From contig JBJMQS010000059.1 in NCBI GenBank assembly GCA_045802605.1, positions 1-64,000 of the forward strand: a stretch of 64,000 nt of DNA, read 5' to 3'. The notes under the pieces were generated by a model, which saw only the letters and a list, made by a program, of their open reading frames with translations, did no database searches and had not been told where the DNA came from. Shown here one piece after another: positions 26,701-30,600 of this stretch (position 1 is its first letter; every line of letters begins with the position of its first letter). This stretch comes from JBJMQS01 sp045802605 (GTDB lineage Bacteria; Planctomycetota; Planctomycetia; Gemmatales; Gemmataceae). A program made the translations under genes and the position numbers.

Positions 26701-26835
26701 TGCGGGCACCACGCGATCTTCAAGCTGAAGAAGTCGCAGCGGCAACCGATGCATGCGCATGCGCGCAGGAGTGCTATTCCAATCGCGGCGGGAGTGGGAG
26801 CGGCGGAAGCGGCGGTTCAAGCTCGGCACTTGCAT
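1..26835 (-). CDS. Giant repeat protein with Ig-like, beta-helix and haemagglutinin-like repeats (partial, runs off left edge)
   Basis: The minus-strand frame beginning at ATG 26835 (GGAGAG eight bases upstream) has no stop codon down to base 1, giving at least 8,945 codons; the C-terminus lies outside the window. The N-terminus is Arg-rich and carries RLLQLEDRVVPA at about residues 34-45, the motif typical of large exported planctomycete proteins; no ordinary hydrophobic signal peptide is visible. Approximate order: residues 1-360 a propeller-like region; 360-2065 Ig-like repeats; 2065-2345 a linker; 2345-7670 right-handed beta-helix modules rich in NNTI/GNxI rungs; 7670-8040 a linker; then 493-residue haemagglutinin-like repeats to the edge. 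Composition is rich in Asn, Thr, Ser, Gly, Ala and Val, and poor in Cys and Lys. A surface or secreted adhesin or polysaccharide-interacting role is inferred; no catalytic motif was recognised. The long plus-strand open frames over it are shadows. Confidence 0.9.
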   Translation of the reverse strand, partial: MQVPSLNRRFRRSHSRRDWNSTPARMRMHRLPLRLLQLEDRVVPAAFAAGDLAVLRLDSTTASNTTGSIIELNTTTAGQTAAQTISIAGSGASAIRFSGSSNANGYVSLSNDGSLLAITGVNSSDTSSNVNTITTRGVETFSAAGNSNLAATYTGSNSNLSRAATSLNNSNWYIADQNGLYTNNSTSASPLGNFRNAHAFGGTVYGSANSATVAAVGTFSAISGGTYSGLPGISGNASFQDFYLISSGSNGSVYDVLYMTTPSSATVGTILKFSLVSGSWVASGSYATSFGGWGIAAAKNPSGGAFLYVTSGLGTTAANNLIRITDTAGWNAAMSVTTANNVTLYTAPAGTTLRGIAFAPHVAPSVSITTSTSSPTNSNSVPVTITFNQSVTGFDASDLSLTNATATGFSGSGATYTFNLVPTTQGAVSVSIGANAAVNGANDGNTASNTVSLTYDSIAPTVSSITALGNATVTNSTSAQFVISFNESVSGVDLSDFTLTTSGASGASMQGVSAGPASTYILTVNNYTTDGTITLNLVDDDTIVDAAGNRLGGTGAGNGNATSTPLRIDRTPPSLVLSTSTSSPTNSNSVPVTVTFSESVIGFAANDLKLSNATQNGFVAVSGLIYTFNLVPSGQGAFSVSVDAASASDSASNPNTGSNTLSLTYDSLAPTVTSINRVGASLTNATTVSFTVTFSETVTGVDTTDFGLNTTGVAGAKIIGISGSGTTYTISVDSYTTDGTIRVDLSDDDSIADAAGNTLGGTGLGNGSFTGGQTTSIDITAPSATITTNTASPTNSNAVPVTVTFNENVSGLGTGSFLLSNATLDTFAGGPSAYTFVLHPSGQGAFSMSLKASQLQDNAGNLNLVSNTIGLTYDSVAPGVTVSTGTSSPTNSATVPVTVHFSESVSDFDSTDVSLNNATLSSFAGSGQDYTFNLLPASQGTFLASIAAGQAHDAATNPNTISNILSLSYDSIAPTVSSITALGSATITNAPSAQFVITFSENVSGVDITDFFLSATGVTGASIQSMTGGGPTSLYILTVDSYTTDGTITLNLADDDTIVDTAGNKLGGTGSGNGDFTGSPLKIDRTRPTVALSTSTSSPTNSNAVPVTVTFSESVLGFNTNDLVLTNASASGFTVVSSSLYTFTLVPSGQGAFSAFVDVNSANDSASNGNFASNTLSLSYDTVAPTVALSTNVTSPTNSNSVPVTVTFSESVTGFTAGDLNLTNATVTGFTGSGSSYSFNLVPTTQGAFSVSISSGAAFDAANNGNSASNTVSLVYDSVAPAVTSITRNGPAATNATTVSFTLTFSEPVSGLDEADLNLMVSGLDNIGITDLSPVNPVGGFASVYSVTFGGYTADGSLEVDLYDDDSIADPAGNVLGGPGLDNGSFAGDSVTIDITRPTVTLATGTTSPTNSNAVPVTVTFSENVTGFTAGDLNLTNATVSGFTGTGASYSFNLVPGAQGAFSVSLPGDTVIDWVNNGNDASNTLNLVYDSIAPSVSLATSTTSPTNSNAISVTVSFSETVTGFDASDLTLVNATATNFAGSGSSYSFTLVPTAQGAFSASVGANQAVDAANNGNTVSNTLSLVYDSVSPDVTLATGVSSPTSTSPIPVTVTFTESVTGFDASDLTLVNATASNFTGSGSIYSFDLVPSGLGLVSVSVAASKAVDAANNPNTASNTLNLIYDNVAPAVALSTTTTSPTNSSPISVSVTFSEIVTGFDASDLTVVNATVSNFAGSGASYTFDLTPAGDGTVSVSVAANKANDAANNGNTASNQLDVVYDTTAPSVSLATAASDPTNANPILVTVTFSENVTGFDASDLSLTNATVSGFAGSGASYSFNLIPTAQGTVSVSVAANQAFDAATNGNTVSNTLSRLYDSVSPDVSLATTATDPTNSNPIPVTVTFTESVTGFDASDLTLSNATVTNFAGSGASYTFDLVPTTQGTVSVSVAANKAADAANNPNTASNTLSRLYDSVAPSVSLATTASSPTPSNTVPVTVTFSESVTGFDASDITVTNASVSGFAGSGSVYTFNLVATTFGAFSASIASNKAVDVANNPNTASNTLTLTYTTTSSSASIVGGNLVLDDVSGTANNLWSISFDGTNFVITDPNGAFASAPSNGVLSNGGKTLTIPATDFAGHIKLSGGGGDDALAIDVSTNPLPCDIEFDGGAGGDMLSIKGGGGTATYTPGNTFGNGDVLVGTKHVTFTSLAPVDISGMAIVTIASPAAASNNLVLNPGFDSGTGAIPAIVVTGNTGLTMTGIESAHLWNNTTVVLDTSATTGANQIQVATNILLGHGNTNLTFITTNNASGSVKVDGSLAITGTLTVTAPTVYLNANLTAGTLTGSATTVNVDDNPSGSINDAIAIAASGATVNVAAGTYVENLVIDRPLNLKGAGAGAVKVLPSFVGANTGGGSLAVGSSNVILVQASNVEISGLTVDGDNPNLTSGIVVHGADIDARNGIITNHTAGVYNNLFVHDVTVKNIYLRGMYASSGGSFHFANNTVDNVDANGSSIAIVNFGGSGIIEYNTVSQASDGIAANHSTGTLFSHNTVTLSGSGIHTDNAGDSGGIVDTIQFNTVTNGSIPGGSYGIWVFAPYKSVVVDQNTVTNVDVGLGVFGSGGVAVPISLTGNTVDLKGLANSAGVYISTTLFGFGSANVAATLSNNNSITGAESGVYVQQEPGFTATASISNNLGSIFGNLTGIDVDGGSATITNNHIYDNTTGVHFFNGGSGSVTGNNFNDTTDNSTDVRVDANAGPLTFGAGNSFAGDTYYIDNASTQSFNLTGANTQTFDQASNFRIEDRMHHRMDTDLSNSVGLITWVTGNLYVTDAGADHSIQRGADAASAGNTVNVEAGTYNEMVVVTKTLTFHGAQWGVDARTRTAVPESIVSNGDGDFQILADNVTIDGFTVTGVVNNPSNFPFTGLGSAIWSNTSFTGTKGGHVVLNNIIVGNIAGMELSNDGTYQTVVKHNFFKDNTQPGPAGGMDITVDFNLVNADISENVFTNSAYVDSAWALAVEPTAGNASITFSNNTVNNHGRGAFFYTTTDTTVAFNTITGAGATHYAIGLFGGDFGFNIANNTINGAGPGVFVFGSGSLAAPILVTANSITTGSDGIDVLADYADAFATITGNTIIANADGINVQQYLGFTAKAVIGGAAGQGNTISGSINGVEIVSGSATVSYNHIFANSTGVQIDAGGFASTDHNNFEGGVGFENATDVEIIGTLIGGAMIGNTFASDFVYISNDAAAAVNATGNTFRTANAAQTNNFRIEDRILHATDDNFRGLVTWVAGHVYVTDPSIADPTLVASTDSDIQRAIDLASNNDTITVEAGTYVVDSLGNAGGLFIDKPLTLLGAQAGVDARARSGAETVIVPGVSNADVFSNTSTIVVYVGSSNVTVDGFTIDGDNTALVGGVLFNGATIDATMGLAEFDGADSITVRNNIVKNFTYTGINFDNYVNTTATANNFITQNLFQNFGGGGYGYGLGVLVEDNFYASITDNRFDTVRVGVQTGNFFNANPGAPGTISNNDVTAYRVGIWDNLEYASASPWTISNNTIHAQNSADASRFDGISVTAIQGTVTANITDNTITIAVPLSHLGVGYTVWADSTTPGITITGGTVTGADYGVWLNNYAGYGPSNGSNTKLTLSGITIIGSAIAGVYVQDDPLNTNGAALALGLTNNTTITGGVTGLLVSGPDTSIVGNTLNNTSFAGQSGNYITLASGALDNTEINATSVTFDGTTGAGKTLAQNFATEDKITHAVDDGSLAFIRVRSNQVYVTPNSFKAPNTTAASIQRAVDAASNGDTVNVEAGTFVGNVTISKSLSLLGPNAAVAGNGARGPEAIVMPDVSGASPYSGTHSTIVTVTASGVTIKGFLIEGAAGLAGGVNLTNTGMTPIQSNAMTAIGSFNSAALTGVDVSNYVNVPTYTAIGGLTVQNNIIQDIAYQGVDIGFASDGTPSSNSTIDHNLIQNVGSYNDEGDGIRLYNNFYADVSNNQLNNVRMGVELGNYWVPNPGAVGSVHDNSITARRRGVFYNLFYGASTAIPVVNNTINATSDDLSFGSSLWTGVYLITQQGNVTSTFQNNIIDGAGSNYATKAGYTVLATDATSASTISGGTVNHVSYGVWVTNVGPNGFGDAGADMGVTVSGVNITAGTYGVFVDYNSGNAFSVSATVSGDNTISTGGSGTAVKVSGTKASAAVSGNNASIFGNAIGIDVNAGSATITNNHIYNNTTGIRFTNGGKGSVTSNNFDDTTDNGTDLRIDSSAGAITIGAANIFAGDTYFINNQSTQTFNLTGGNAQTYDQANNFRIEDRMFHALDSATSGLIRWVSGNLYVTTPGTGASDESIQRAINAASAGDTVNVEAGTYAEALTIDKALTLKGAQNGQNANTRFAAFISGINGPKADPTIESVITAAAVAPGSAANDSLHIAANSVTIDGFVIDGNNANLAQGGAVVVGGINTDVRRAIETETAGGAFFSANSVVVQNNIIQNIAQRGVELVNPTDTSPATSGGLITGNVIRNFGVTGVLLAFNAYADVTFNTIVSNDFGDAGIMLQDFTTNGASPKTIDISNNVITVGQDNGGGIWANLMYAPAATVNIHDNTVNAAAGVTGTDDFTNGIYLTSLQNGTSAHLVNNTVGSSGGQFAHGINLWNLPTNIAVDVTGGSVGHSVVGIDIDNVDPTFGEGASTSVTITGVSISSGDIGIRVRAAALASPPYYGTNTVSGNVAATISGVTISGAATGILVEAPAASSPFTASAQITSNTTITGATVAGVQVKGSQASATISGNNASIFGNAIGIDVNGGSATITNNHIYNNTTGIRLTNGGTAAITNNNFDGGASDNGTDLRIDANAGALSALTGNAFAGDTYFIDQRAAYDISILPATGNTLDESDNFVIEQKIYHKIDNAPSGLVTWVANNIYVTPATSPTATDNDYTRLANAMAAAKAGTTINLQGTFNWIEANANASWVLGNDGISGTQDDYSLYLPAVNNLTITAPGGLGAATIQGPGDVASLDLEGVFYGDNPGSRQNLTISNLQIYDFDLAIGLFTTSSTAYNGTKILNNHIKVARDIASATDTFQNIGINYSFGSNQLIQGNVIDMWGDAVSNGTGFATSVGMQSNTSGGSVYQGLVIDSNTLNVYGAQDNANPGVILGIWENGWAHNSNITVSNNQFLNHDVGNNPALNLQRAFRVTSHSSGSTTVTYSNNTIDGANIGFQWISGGDFSGNQPVVLSGNTLTNVDTGVLLQSKGVATFKGNSFTNTGKTGTAINVVAGAVANIDGTVNENAIQGFATGIKVQGSATITGNDASIFGNAIGIDVNGGSATITNNHIYNNTTGIRFTNSGQGSVTGNNFNDTIDNGTDLRIDSNAGTVTIGAANNFAGDSYFIDNRSTQTYNLTGGNAQTYDQVNNFRIEDRMFHALDSATSGLIRWVGGNLYVTAPGSGASDETIQRAVNAASGGDTISVEAGTYDEAVNVNKSVTLVGAAAHGSIIAPSTGSQQSVLKVGAPNVTIDGFTIQVNQNGGANPIAPVGISAVNTNYTGLVIKNNQITSIGSNSTAWTGSPSLTVTAAGIVLYDNGLNPNVTIQGNTVDILSGASFFQRGAWVRGGTAQITGNTFRGAANDLQFQFATGGSSLIDNNTFSGVHSIGGAGVLIADPNSNSPITISNNQFTPTPTAFTGTSLQINRSAATGSPIAITGNVFTDIVTGIDVGGARDVSITGNTLTPKAGTAGFVLVRIDSQNASNNASTATPINTTVDGNTFNTSAGSTGTAILIANNLAGANFTGVNIGVTTDNSYQAGITTGISVTGGKATVSDAIAGLTTGVSVTGGSLNLTGTNFDGAVDNATDLFIGSAAGTVTIGVGNSFAGDTYYINNASTQSFNLTGANTQTFDQANNFRIEDRMFHALDAGTSGLIRWTTGTLFVTTPGTGASDESIQRAVNAAVGGDTINVEAGLFNEDVTIGTSGLHLLGAGVANTTVSGPIGGPGSTFAIAASNVEIAGFTITRDGNNTTDWNNPGLNTAGLSISGTSNTGALIHDNLFTGLRTGIDVNNSSGHTIRNNVIDFNRTGMIFRNQTDNLLVTGNAITNNWTVGILFLDASGGTNSPVQTAANSSFFNNAIAGNWYGQIVDRQSGGSLPAPGANPKDFSGNWFGTANPVITNANTTEPGYAAQIPVAYGGSAVPPGGQPDVAGVASANFDISPWLDFGSDTNVQTHVGWGTYGFQGDFSALHVTAFGTQTGSKGRIQEAIDLLVDGTLVGANRTITVAAGTYRENPNVNKAVQLRGANYGIAGAGVRGPESVVMSKGSQTAIFTVTSSNVSIDGFYLEGDDSATVGLSVFSGEDANVFYDVLAGAPVSNMNVAHNIMKHAAIGVRGDSVSGTSVMGSTIDSNWFDSIGVFDFGYAVTLRTNFYADITNNKMTRVYTGVLTLGFDTAGPATWTMSGNDITSYANGLWHNGHYNTATPLNVTGNQFKAEAGAVANNIGVLVSGVYSVGGMPFTSNTITGQDYGMVLTDIPTTNTITLGSTNSIVNPNVAGVYFTNKLTFNPIGSTTFGVGSASSLNVDGLSITGAKGIGIKVDASNGTAQSVKIENDTNIVGTGLMGSTGVQLVAANASALIQNNDNSIHGFGIGIDVNAGSATITNNHIYNNTTGIRFTNAGKGSVTGNNFDDTTDNGTDLRIDANSGTVTIGAGNNFAGDTYFIDNQSTQTFNLTGANAQTYDQVNNFRIEDRMFHALDAATSGLIRWVTGNLYVSAPGTGANDETIQRAVNAASIGETVNLEAGTFFEAVDINKANLTLKGAGVALTTINATGFQAVSDTGGIAVTSTNGVTLQDFTLMGSNTNPPRYGIKSFNNTGLTIQHVKVQNMFRTGIDLNGVTNATLNDIQSVNNGGAGFFITDSNNVAISNITTSGNPWTGIAIGTLGRFAPLGTSGIVISGTNSFGEVSGDNGGLQLEAGNWNNPLSVMPITWSTNIADGAMVTIQAADFGYALGGPQEIENTNSVNAPLLRTRFYNTLNQAKSAAAGSPDHFVANDRFIRTTNDFASVTNYYVYDVIGDKMSIQAAVDDAKPNDIVNVAAGTFVGNVTISKALSLLGPNAAVAGNGVRGPEAIIMPDVSGASPYSGTHSTIITVSASGVSIKGVLIEGAAGLAGGVALTNTGMTPIMSNAMTAIGSFDSAALTGVDVSDYTQIPTYTAIGGLTVQNNIIQDIAYQGIDIGFASDGTPSSNSTIDHNLIQNVGAYNDEGDGIRLYNNIYADVANNQLTNVRMGVEFGNYWLANPGAVRSVHDNSITARRRGVFYNLIYGASTAIPIVSNTINATSDDLSFGSSLWTGVYLITQQGAVTTTFQNNIIDGAGSNYATKAGYTVLATEATTASTISGGTVNNVSYGVWVTNVGPNGFGDATADMGVTVSGVNINASTYGVFVDYNSGNAFSVSATVTGDNTITTGGAGTGIKVSGSKASALVSGNNASIFGNTVGIDVNAGSATITNNHIYNNTTGIRFTNGGKGSVTGNNFDDTTDNGTDLRIDANAGAVTIGAANNFAGDTYFIDNQSTQTFNLTGANAQTYDQASNFRIEDRMFHALDSATSGLIRWVTGNLYVTDPGTGASDETISRAVGAATNGDTVNIETGTYTENVDASTKAINFSPGASPGKVIVNGDFTIDGDDTLSFDILGAAIAGTDFDQFKVNGNIDLSGAALSLAGGYSFAGADVVTIVSADTVTSTFAGLPDNATFTFGSQVLRINYTSTTVTLRLAGTLNAVISGNDLIITDIGGADNVLTLTFDGTNYVVTDATQKFQTPPPGGVLSNGNKTLTIPATAFSGKLVIDTAAGQDQLTVNLSTNLANPVMYDGGTGFNNLIITGGTFGTIATTLIDGGSGTIVADSNTIGYTKLAPVDMTGTTETNLVFTLPGSASDAFLEDDGVSGNGDSQLRSGNASFELTTFSNPISSLTIHRGTSADTMTVSDLPDFDRSLTIGDAGAGFFLITLDGQLSLASGFSLTVFAQGTIDITGNGQITTAGSGSVGLTTARDIVMESGSSIVTDAGSVTLLANQQFTPTSGAFVGITVDDAQITSTTGSITLKGRGGDDTFGFNKGVFINGPVSTGGDVTIVGTGGLSAGSDNWGIFVNTSGSIAAGTGISLTGTGGGSGASDSNFGVVLSGNVTANGSSSISIVGTGGSTDGASNDGVSITSGVVSTSNGAISITGQGGGTPTSTGGNVGINMQGQVLAGGAGVITIIGLGGAGAGSDNWGMLVSGSITSTSGSVSVNGTGGGSLGSDGNYGVVVEGQITSGGSGTLVVIGSGGANGNFDYGVFVSGGSLQSSGGDVSVTGTAGNLNSEAVRLDNAGTIASGGGGSVTIIADSLNIADNLSTVKAGATGQAVATIRPRTAGTAIDIGGADVFGSTLGLSNGELDRVFAGTVIIGADGSLAYPGAQAGTITVTSNIQHANDSNFVVVTAQNIVIAADWTSTAGNLSFRANQQTTASSGNFIGIDVNDAQIKSTTGTISLVGRGGDDTVGGQVGIQLENGSVVGVGTGGQVNLTGTGGASSGAANYGVYILDGTVTSGGGAVTVQGTGGGTSLGNNHGVYVNGLVTAGGLAQVKVLGTGGAVTGSNNWGVLVSGQVNSSGGDVLVNGTGGGIGISDSNFGTYVSGQISAGLGGSVTVLGMGGATTGSSNDGVEVAGGTITSSGGNVRVRGTGNGSGSSDSDVGVNILGTITAGGAGNVFVSGTGGAGTGSDNWGVFVGGTGIASSGGSIFVRGIGGGTGVSDGNYGVVVTTQIAAGSGGTVSVAGKGGVTSGNFDYGVYVTGGTVGSSGGAITIFGISGSLNNEAVRLDNAGKIASGGGGSVTIIADSLNIADNLSTVKAGATGQAIATIRPRTAGTAIDIGGADVFGSTLGLSNGELDRVFAGTVIIGADGSLAYPGAQAGTITVTSNIQHANDSNFVVVTAQNIVIAA
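4060..5690 (-). repeat. Beta-helix module duplicated at 13850-15480 (copy A)
   Basis: This stretch matches 13850-15480 closely at the DNA level, with an offset of 9,792 bp (3,264 codons) where checked at 4621 and 14413. Both copies share the same order of rungs, including the motifs GDGIRLYNN, ITARRRGVFYNL and IDGAGSNYATKAGY, so they are an in-frame duplication rather than convergent repeats. Confidence 0.75.
13850..15480 (-). repeat. Beta-helix module duplicated at 4060-5690 (copy B)
   Basis: Second copy of the module at 4060-5690. The two differ by scattered, mostly third-position changes and a few residue substitutions. The three or four modules between them are much less alike, which suggests segmental duplication or later gene conversion within the giant gene. 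Confidence 0.75.
20640..25750 (-). repeat. Array of about 17 bacterial Ig-like domains
   Basis: Units of roughly 95-110 residues recur with the pattern TSSPTNSNxxPVTVTFSE-x-VTGF, then DLxLTNATV, then SYSFNLVPTxQGxFSVS, then ANNGNxASNTLSLxYDS. This is the bacterial Ig-like (Big) type that is common in secreted repeat proteins. A second subtype, with ADGSLEVDLYDDDSIAD-like sequences and GNxLGGxGxGNGxF, alternates irregularly with it near 22700-22800, 23650, 24560 and 25200. The count comes from reading by eye and may be off by one or two. Confidence 0.75.
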
Positions 26836-27639
26836 GGGGGTCTCTCCAGGATGTTCCGTGCCCGCGCCGTTCGGTCGCGACGAGGCTCGACGGGCCTCGC
26901 TCGTGGCGAACGGTGCATTGGCTCAGGAGGGCGATTACGCCGGCGTCAGACCGGCACTCCAAACGAACGGACTCTTTTGAGGCGGAAGCCTCGACAGTCA
27001 CAGACGGCAAAGAAAAGGCGCGCAGAAATGCGAATTCGAAATGGCGACCAGGGGGGGGCGTGGTGCGCAGCATCGTGGGCGAACCCAGTGGGTGATTTAA
27101 CGAGGCTGGGGACACTCGTTACCTTTCGATAGATTGCCGATTGTCAAACTAGACTACTCGTTATCTTGGTGACTTCAAGCAAAAAGCACCGCCTTTGCGC
27201 ACAATTCACGTTGTGCCGATCACAGCGACGGTCTTATCGGTTCGGCAGCGTACGCAACCGCTCCGAACACTCACAAAGTTTCACTCCAAGAATCGCGGCC
27301 GCAAGACAAGGAATTCAGTCGAAGCGCTCGACCCCCCACCCCGAAAATGGCAACGAAACAACGAAAGTCCGTTGCGATGTCCCGCAGCCAGCAATTCAAG
27401 CAACAGCGAAACTGAAATCGGCTCAGTCCGCCATCGCCCCACTTGGTCCTCCTGGGTAGTTCTCTCTCGCTTGCCTAACCGGATTCGTTCACGCACCCTT
27501 CCGGGGCGAGGGGCGCCCGTGAAAAGAATCGAGACTGTTTTTGAAAAGAATCGAAACTTTTTTCACGGGATGTTGGTTGAGAAGCAGCCAAGCCGAAGGC
27601 CCCCCTGGGCGAGGGGAGGCCTTCAGCCCGCTGGAAGGA
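26836..27639. other. Intergenic stretch between the two giant genes
   Basis: About 800 bp with no gene I would support; open frames on both strands lack protein-like composition. It should carry the promoter of the giant gene at 26835, and a TTGACA hexamer on the minus strand at 27142-27147 is the best -35-like sequence, with no good -10 partner. An imperfect palindrome has 10-bp arms at 27516-27525 and 27560-27569 (CCCGTGAAAA and its complement), enclosing two copies of AAAAGAATCGA. It lies 70-125 bp downstream of the 3,020-aa gene and could act in transcript ending, although it lacks a U-run. Confidence 0.5.
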
Positions 27640-30600
27640 TCAAGGAATGTAGCCGCCGAACGTGGCGACGCTCAGCGCGTACCAGGTGCCGTTGATGTTG
27701 ACCTGATCGGTGACCGTGATGTTCGTGGCCGATCCAGGACTGGTGTTCGCCGCGGTCACCAACTTCGACATGTTGGCGGCCGAGGCCGCACTACTGAGTC
27801 CGAAGGCCGTCCCGGTGTATGACCCGCCCACGATCGCCGCGCTCAGCGTGACCGTCTTGCCGGTCAAGGCACTGAAGAACACCTGGCGGAAGGCGAAGCC
27901 GCCCGTCGCGATGGCTTGCAGCGTCGGCACGTCATCGATGTGAGCCGTCACGGTCGAGTTCGTGGCCAGCGACAAGTTCTGCGTCGCGGCGGTGGTGACG
28001 TTGAAGTCGTTGGTCGGGAAGCTAATCGTGGCCGACGGCGGCGAGCCGACCGAGCTCAGCGAGTAGTTGCCCGCATCCGCGCCCGAGAGGGTGTAGCTGT
28101 TGCCGCGGACCGACCAGGTGCCGGGCACCGAGCTAGCGAAGTGCGGCACCACAACCACCATCGACACCACATCGCCGCCGATCACACCACTGACGCTGGT
28201 GTGCACCACGGCATCGGTCGTGTTGTCGAAGAACTTGTTGTCAGCGGTGAAGCTGGCGGTGATGCTCTTCGCGGTGATGGTGGCCGTCGTGGTGGAGACG
28301 TCGAGCACGTAGTTGGCCCCACTCGCACCACCCAGGGTGCCACCGTTGAGCGTGACCACCTTGTTGACGCCGGCGTTCTTGTCGCTGAACGTGGCATCGG
28401 TGTACGACAGCGTGACCGTGTCGCCGCTGACGACGCCGATCAGGGTCGGGCCGCTCGTCACCGTGGCACTGGTGTTGCCGTTGTAGACCCGGTTGGCCGC
28501 GTTGAAGCCCGCAGTCAGGTGCTTCTGCGAAATCGTGAACGAGGTCGCACCGCTCGAGCCGTTGTGGTTGGTGTTGCCGGCGAAGCTGGCAATGGCCTGG
28601 TAGAGGCCGGCGGCCGATGGCGCACCACCGATGTTGTCCCACGAGGTGCCGTTCCACTTCTGGTAGCTAACGGTCAGGCCGTTCGCGCCTTCAGCATCCA
28701 CACCGTTGCTGTCCCACCGCGCTGTGGCCGAGTGCGAGGCTCCATCGTAGATGACGCCCGCACCGTCGGCCCAAGTCACCGTGACGTGGGTCGCGGCCTT
28801 GTTGATGACGATGGCCACATCGCCGGACTCGGTGAAGTAATTACCACCGGCGTTGAAGGTCCAGTGAGCGTTGCCGCCCGGAGCATTGATGTACGAGGCT
28901 CCGAAATTCAGGAAGCCGCTCAGGTTGCCGTCCGGGCCGCTAGCCGAGCCAGTCGCTCCGTGCGACGCAGCGTCGTAAGTGCCGGTATAACCATTCACCA
29001 AAATGGAGGCGTGAACCTTGCCAATGTCGATGTTCACATCGCCGGATTCGGTGAAGTAGTTCGAGCCGGCATTGAACGTCCAGTGAGCGACACCGCCAGG
29101 AGCATTGGTGTAGCTGGCGCCCAGGTTGAGGAAGCCGCTCAGGTTGCCGTCGGGCCCGCTGGCCGAGCCAGTGGCGCCGTGAGCGAAGGTGTCGTAATCA
29201 CCGGTGTAGCCGTTAACCAAGATGCTGGCATGCACCTGATTGATGGTGACATTGCCCGCACCGCTGGCGTCTTCGTAGTTCGGCGCACCGCTGAACGACC
29301 AGTTGGCCACGTGGCTGCCGGCGTTCTTGAAGCTGTCGCCCGAGAAGCCCAGCGAAATGTTGTCCGACTCGCCGGCGACGCCGGTGATATGCGGGGTCAA
29401 GCCGTGGAACGCCGCATCGTAGTCGCCTGTGTAGTCGTCAACCACAATGCCGGCCGTCGCCTTGTTGATGGTGCCGGCGGCGGTGTGCAGGTGCACGTTG
29501 TAGTTGTTGCCCGAGTTGGCATCGTTGACGGTGTAACCAGTCACAGACAGGGTTCGCGCCCCGGCGTTGGTGCTATCGAACGCCTGCGTCAGGCTGTTCA
29601 CCGAGTCGCCCGTTTGCACGCCGGTGACGCTTGGGACGGCAGTTGAATTCGTCGTGGCGTCATAGATCCGCGTTTGACTGGTGGCGAAGATGTCGACATC
29701 GGCCTTGCTGATCGAGCCGGCGGCTGTGTGCAAGTGCACTGCGTAGTTGCCGCCCAGGTTGCCGTCGTTGACCGTGTAAGTGTTCACCGACAGCGTTCGC
29801 GAGCCGGCATTGCGGCTATCGAACACTTGCGAGAGGCCGGAGACGTTGTCCGGTGCGAACAGGCCCGCCACCATTGGCGTGCCTGTCGAGTTGGTCGTGC
29901 CGTTGTACCCGCGGGCATCCGAGACCGCAGTGATATCCAGATCCGCCTGGCTGATGGAGCCCGCGGCGCCATGGAAGACGAGATCGTAGTTGTTGCCGTT
30001 GTTGCCGTCGTCGAGGGTGTATTCGCTGACGTCTAGCATCCGTGCACCGGCATTGCGGCTGTCGAATTCCTGGACCAAACCGTCAAGCGTATCGCCGGTG
30101 AAGAGACCACTCCAAGTGGGCATGCCAGCCGAGTCGGTCGTTCCGTCGTAAGTGCGGGAATCGGACACGGCGAAGATGTCCAACGTGGCTTGCGAGATCG
30201 TGCCCGCAGCCGTCGCCAGATGCACCGTGTAGTTGTTGCCGAGATTACCGTCATTCACCGTATAGGTAGCGACTGAGAGTGTGCGGGCACCCGCATTCTT
30301 GCTGTCGAAGACCTGCGAGAGGCCGGACACATTGTCGCCGGTTTGCACGCCGGTGACATCCGGCGACACACTGGAGTTCGCCGTCCCGTCGTAGCCGCGA
30401 CTGTCGGTATGAGCCGAAATGAAGAGGTCGGCCTTGCTGATCGACCCGGCAGCGGTGTGCGTAAAGACGTTGTAATTGCCGCCGCCGTTGCCATCGCCGA
30501 GCGTGTAGGCAACGACTGACAGCGTTCGCGGGCCGGCGTCGCGGCTATCGAACGCTTCGACCAGGCTGCTCAGGCTGTCGCCAGTCTGCAACCCAGTGTA

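Noticed and set aside
1..26835. Repeats considered as a CRISPR array
   Set aside because: The repeats are codon-phased, hundreds of bases long and encode protein modules. There are no short identical repeats with unique 30-40-bp spacers anywhere in the window.
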